DNA of 5,519 nt from Actinomycetes bacterium. GTDB lineage: Bacteria; Actinomycetota; Actinomycetes; S36-B12; UBA5976. The DNA lies in the NCBI GenBank assembly GCA_021784375.1, contig JAJXSV010000171.1, positions 1-5,519 of the forward strand, read 5' to 3'. The notes beneath the pieces were generated by a model that saw only the letters and a program-made list of their open reading frames with translations, did not search any database and was not told the DNA's origin. Below are positions 1 to 5,519 of the stretch, in pieces. The first letter of the stretch is position 1. Each line of letters starts with the position of its first letter. The translations under genes were made by a program, and so were the position numbers.

Positions 1-430
1 CTGTCCTCAGCGCGACCTGGCCCGCACCGTCGCGTGGCTCATTCGCAGTTCGCAACAAGTATTGGGAAATATCGAGAAATGACTCGACCAGTGCGCTTGC
101 TCGAACTAGTGTTCGAGTCATACCAAGTGCCGTGTTGTGTGGCCGGGCGGATTCCCGGAGTCCTTGTCGATTCAGTTTGAGAGCACCGTTGCGACGGTGT
201 GGCACTGGGATCCACGCTCTTCTGCGTCGAGGTCGGCCAACCTCGGCGCCGGCTGCATGCGCCATCACCAGCACAAGACGCATGCGGGATGGGAGATCGT
301 CGACTCCCGATTGGACGGCACCTGCACATGGCGCTCGCCGCTGAGCCGTACGTACGCGCACGAGCCCGACCCACTACTCCCCTGGTGCGCGCCCGGCGAT
401 CCCGCTCTCGACGAGGACGAGCCAGCCTGA
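1..430 (+). pseudogene. Decayed DUF222/13E12-type HNH endonuclease, C-terminal part
   Basis: No single reading frame is open across this stretch, but pieces resembling the C-terminal half of actinobacterial DUF222-HNH proteins appear in order in two frames. Frame 2 (about 11-37) gives RDLARTVAW. Frame 3 then gives YWEISRND (60-83), IPSAVL (120-137) and GRADSRSPCRF (141-173), which resemble the family's W-x5-D, PSA-x-L and RARD..CRFPGC segments. Frame 2 resumes with ANLGAGCMRHHQHKTHAGW (236-292) and a TW.SP..RTY..EPDPLLPW tail, ending at TGA 428-430. Frame 2 is stopped at 80-82 and 107-109, and frame 3 at 342-344, so two opposite shifts (near 45 and near 235) are needed. The CxxPxC zinc knuckle lacks its second Cys and the D-x-D-H core is degenerate. 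The N-terminal DUF222 part would lie left of the window. The tail from 236 is clearly family-like; the upstream pieces are matched from memory of the family and are less certain. A short live 97-residue ORF (137-430) is a weaker alternative. Confidence 0.62.
100..117. promoter_or_regulatory. Candidate LexA (SOS) box
   Basis: The sequence CTCGAACTAGTGTTCGAG is an inverted repeat with two perfect 7-base arms around a 4-base spacer. Its core TCGAAC-N4-GTTCGA is an exact fit to the LexA box known from mycobacteria and other Actinobacteria. The central TAGTGT (107-112) also fits a TANNNT -10 element, so a rightward promoter overlapped by the site is possible. It lies inside the decayed HNH gene rather than in front of an obvious intact start. 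The nearest intact gene on the right, ybaK, starts 345 bases away. A target to the left of the window cannot be excluded. The match is exact; the function is inferred. Confidence 0.45.
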
Positions 431-455
431 GCTGGAACTCCTCACCCTTTAGGCT
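427..455 (+). promoter_or_regulatory. Promoter of ybaK, probably giving a leaderless mRNA
   Basis: TAGGCT at 450-455 fits the actinobacterial -10 consensus TANNNT. A weak -35 (CTGAGC, 427-432) sits 17 bases upstream and overlaps the stop codon of the HNH remnant. Six bases separate the -10 box from the ATG at 462, which places the expected transcription start at or next to the A of the start codon. There is no Shine-Dalgarno sequence in front of the ATG, consistent with leaderless translation. Confidence 0.5.
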
Positions 456-461
456 GCCGGC

Positions 462-935
462 ATGGCTGGCGGCACCCCTGCAATCGTCGCCCTGCAGGCT
501 GCGGGTATCGCATTCAGCGAGCACCGCTATGAGCACGATCCGGCCGCAGCCTCCTTCGGACTGGAGGCCGCTGCTGCCTTGGGATTGCCCACGGAACAGG
601 TGTTCAAGACCTTGCTCTGCCTCGTGGACGGAACCCCGCACGTCGCGGTCGTGCCGGTCGATTGCCAACTCGATCTCAAGCGCGCAGCGGGCGCTGTGGG
701 TGGCAAGCGCGCGGAGATGATGCAGGTCGATGCCGCCGAACGGCTCACGGGCTACGTAGCGGGCGGCATCTCGCCCTTCGGCCAGAAGAAGGCATTGCCG
801 ACCCTCGTCGACGAGACGGCCGACCTCTTCGACGTGATCTACGTGAGCGGTGGACGACGCGGACTGGACGTCGGCGTGGCACCGGCCGACCTCGCGCGCC
901 TGCTCAACGCCATCGTCGCCGACATCGCGCGCTGA
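462..935 (+). CDS. ybaK: Cys-tRNA(Pro) deacylase, YbaK/EbsC family
   Basis: This 157-residue protein is close in length to E. coli YbaK (159). The family hydrolyses Cys-tRNA(Pro) formed when prolyl-tRNA synthetase misactivates cysteine; it is a cytoplasmic, single-domain editing factor related to the ProRS INS domain. The essential lysine is visible as K49 in EQVFKTL, and the family's GGxSPxGQKK signature is complete at residues 101-110 (GGISPFGQKK). The C-terminal segment DVIYVSGGRRGLDVGVAPADL matches the usual end of the fold. The ATG at 462 is chosen because homology begins almost at once and a -10 box lies seven bases upstream; no ribosome binding site is present. The gene is convergent with the ComB-family gene, with only 14 bases between the two stop codons. 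No residue looks missing. Substrate range is inferred from the family; related ProX/EbsC members can prefer Ala-tRNA(Pro), but the sequence fits YbaK best. Confidence 0.93.
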   Translation: MAGGTPAIVALQAAGIAFSEHRYEHDPAAASFGLEAAAALGLPTEQVFKTLLCLVDGTPHVAVVPVDCQLDLKRAAGAVGGKRAEMMQVDAAERLTGYVAGGISPFGQKKALPTLVDETADLFDVIYVSGGRRGLDVGVAPADLARLLNAIVADIAR

Positions 936-949
936 TCGCTGGAGTCGCT

Positions 950-1704
950 TCAGGCGCGGCTGAAGGCGCCATCCAGGAAGCGCGCGGCGTGGTCGGAGGC
1001 GTCGAATTCGCAGGCGATCTCGATTTCGGATGCCAGGCCACGGGTGAGCAGCTCACGCCCAGAAACCGAGCCCATGATGGCGTCCCGCAGGTCGTGCGTC
1101 GTGCGGAATGCGCGCAGCGCGAGTTCGGCTTCAGGTGAGCTTGCATCTCCCGCAAGGCCGCATGCATCAACCAGTGCGGCAATGACCGCACCCGCTCCCA
1201 AGAGGTCCTCGATGGCCGGTCGCAAGGACTGGTCGGGCCAGCGCTCACCCGCGGGGATGACCACGATGGAGCCGCTGCCCGCCCGGGCAGCCGCTATGGC
1301 GGAAGCAGTGGCGCGGGCATTGCGCAGGCCGCCTGCGAAGACCACCGCCCCACTGGCGACGGCGGCCTGCGAAACGGCGGCGCCATTCGGTGACGGCAAG
1401 ACGAGTTCCGGCACGTACGGTCCGTTGCGAATAGTCAGTGGCGACAAGGACCACGGGTGCTCGGCGTCGACGTCCTCGCGTCGTGCCGCGCAAGGAAATG
1501 CGGAGCTCGCATCAGCTGCAGACACGGCGAGTGCGTCTCGCGGGCGGATGCGCATGCCCCGATCCATGGCCACGGAGACGGTCGTCGAGAAGGACAGGAC
1601 ATCGACGACGACGGCGATGTCGTGGGCGCCGATGAGCGTTTGCGCGCCGATCGCCCCCCACTCACAACGCAGGGCGAAGCCTTGCTGCCGCTGCCAATCG
1701 GGGA

Positions 1705-1708
<4 letters not shown>
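950..1708 (-). CDS. comB: 2-phosphosulfolactate phosphatase family protein (ComB-like)
   Basis: This 252-residue protein belongs to the ComB family, whose archaeal founder is a Mg-dependent phosphatase turning 2-phosphosulfolactate into sulfolactate on the way to coenzyme M. Recognisable family segments are VVVDVLSFSTTV around D36, PSPNGA (residues 105-110), AGGLRNA (125-131), PAGERW (152-157) and the LRPAIEDLLGAGAVI block near residues 162-176 with E167/D168. No signal peptide or membrane segment is seen. The ATG at 1706-1708 is preferred over an in-frame extension to 1897: the extension is arginine-rich out-of-frame dnaE sequence, and homology begins after the ATG. The ATG shares ATGA with the dnaE stop and has no clear Shine-Dalgarno sequence, so translation probably depends on ribosomes finishing dnaE. 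Actinobacteria are not known to make coenzyme M by this route, so family membership is firm but the in vivo substrate is unknown. The symbol is given by family only. Confidence 0.85.
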
Positions 1709-5250
<3,542 letters not shown>

Positions 5251-5257
5251 CGCGCCC

Positions 5258-5264
5258 ACCTCCT
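5258..5264 (-). promoter_or_regulatory. Shine-Dalgarno sequence that fixes the TTG start of dnaE
   Basis: AGGAGGT on the minus strand ends seven bases before the TTG at 5250-5248. No ATG or GTG in the frame has comparable spacing; the GTG of the in-frame GAG-GTG is part of the ribosome binding site itself. Confidence 0.85.
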
Positions 5265-5314
5265 GCCGATATCCGCGACGCGACACGGCGCCGGGCCGGC
5301 GTCTGCGGGGATGG

Positions 5315-5342
5315 TTCAGCGTAACGGTTACGCGGATAGCCT
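5315..5342 (+). promoter_or_regulatory. Possible promoter of the rightward gene at 5364
   Basis: TAGCCT (5337-5342) fits TANNNT, with a poor -35 candidate TTCAGC (5315-5320) 16 bases upstream. A transcript starting near 5349 would have a leader of about 15 bases carrying the ribosome binding site. The -35 is weak, so this is tentative. Confidence 0.35.
5319..5333. promoter_or_regulatory. Perfect 15-bp palindrome, candidate shared operator
   Basis: GCGTAAC-G-GTTACGC has two exact 7-base arms around one central base. It lies in the 113-base gap between the divergent dnaE and the rightward gene at 5364. It sits between the suggested -35 and -10 of the rightward gene, and it overlaps a minus-strand TACGCT (5323-5318) that could be a -10 box for dnaE. 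The GTAAC arms recall half-sites of the actinobacterial regulator MtrA, but those are described as direct repeats, so no regulator is assigned. The rest of the gap holds only GC-rich sequence and the two ribosome binding sites. Confidence 0.45.
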
Positions 5343-5350
5343 TCCTTCCG

Positions 5351-5357
5351 AGGAGGT
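5351..5357 (+). promoter_or_regulatory. Shine-Dalgarno sequence of the gene at 5364
   Basis: AGGAGGT ends six bases before the ATG at 5364. This is a near-ideal ribosome binding site and the main evidence that the truncated frame at the right edge is a real gene. Confidence 0.8.
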
Positions 5358-5363
5358 GCTGAC

Positions 5364-5519
5364 ATGGCGATCCCTGCGGCATCCAGGCGATCGAACGTGG
5401 CACGCATCGGCCGCGCGCTCGGCTGGTTGCTCCCGATCGTCGGCACGCTCACCTACTTCGCCCACGAGTGGAACACCCAACCCGACCTGGCAGGGGACCA
5501 CTACCCCCTGTATTGGGGC
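5364..5519 (+). CDS. Unrecognised membrane-anchored or exported protein, N-terminal part (runs off the window)
   Basis: The first 52 codons of a rightward gene are present, and the frame is open to the window edge. The N-terminus is basic (R8, R9, R14, R17) and is followed by a hydrophobic stretch at residues 18-33 (ALGWLLPIVGTLTYFA). After it comes a polar segment rich in aromatic residues (HEWNTQPDLAGDHYPLYWG). This looks like a signal anchor or the first helix of a membrane protein with the N-terminus in the cytoplasm. No cleavage site stands out. A strong AGGAGGT sits upstream of the ATG, and the gene is divergent from dnaE, with which it shares the palindrome at 5319-5333. I do not recognise the family from this fragment and assign no function. 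Confidence 0.75.
   Translation, partial: MAIPAASRRSNVARIGRALGWLLPIVGTLTYFAHEWNTQPDLAGDHYPLYWG

Noticed and set aside
111..125. GTTCGAGTC, which looks like a tRNA T-arm and could suggest an attachment site
   Set aside because: No matching T-stem, acceptor stem or anticodon arm can be drawn around it. The bases are fully accounted for as the right arm of the LexA-like palindrome.
39..668. Long minus-strand open frame of 209 codons across the HNH remnant and ybaK
   Set aside because: Its first part is antisense to the well-supported ybaK frame, its composition is arginine/serine-rich, and it shows no recognisable motif. This is typical of a shadow frame in GC-rich DNA.
946..968. CTTCAG...CTGAAG stem (948-953/960-965) near the convergent stops as a terminator
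   Set aside because: The stem is only six pairs plus a bulged extension, no T-run follows on either strand, and it lies within the last codons of the ComB-family gene. It is too weak to call.

Overview
The window is high-GC DNA that reads as an actinobacterial (Actinomycetota) chromosome. Evidence: a 1181-residue DnaE1-type replicative polymerase with an intact PHP domain, remains of a DUF222/13E12-type HNH nuclease gene (a family very common in this phylum), a ybaK gene with a -10 box seven bases ahead of its ATG (leaderless style), and a TTG start with a strong Shine-Dalgarno sequence. I cannot place it to genus.

Layout, left to right. Positions 1-430 (+) hold the C-terminal part of a decayed DUF222/HNH endonuclease gene whose homologous segments jump between two reading frames. 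Inside it is a perfect TCGAAC-N4-GTTCGA palindrome, which matches the actinobacterial LexA (SOS) box. Positions 462-935 (+) hold an intact YbaK-type Cys-tRNA(Pro) deacylase with its own promoter at the end of the pseudogene. After a 14-base convergent gap comes a leftward operon: dnaE (1705-5250, -) followed by a gene of the 2-phosphosulfolactate phosphatase (ComB) family (950-1708, -), joined by an ATGA stop/start overlap. To the right of dnaE is a 113-base divergent intergenic region (5251-5363) with a perfect 15-bp palindrome, and then the first 52 codons of a rightward gene for an unrecognised membrane-anchored or exported protein (5364 to the window edge).

How the genes relate: DnaE1 is the chromosomal replicase and, with all nine PHP metal ligands present, probably proofreads its own synthesis. 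YbaK removes misloaded Cys from tRNA(Pro), a translation quality-control step. The ComB-family protein has no obvious link to replication, but its start is embedded in the dnaE stop, so the two are probably co-expressed. Most of the window is ordinary core genome. The points worth a second look are the LexA-like site in the pseudogene, the dnaE/comB coupling and the palindrome between the divergent genes. I found no CRISPR array, insertion sequence, intein or RNA gene.
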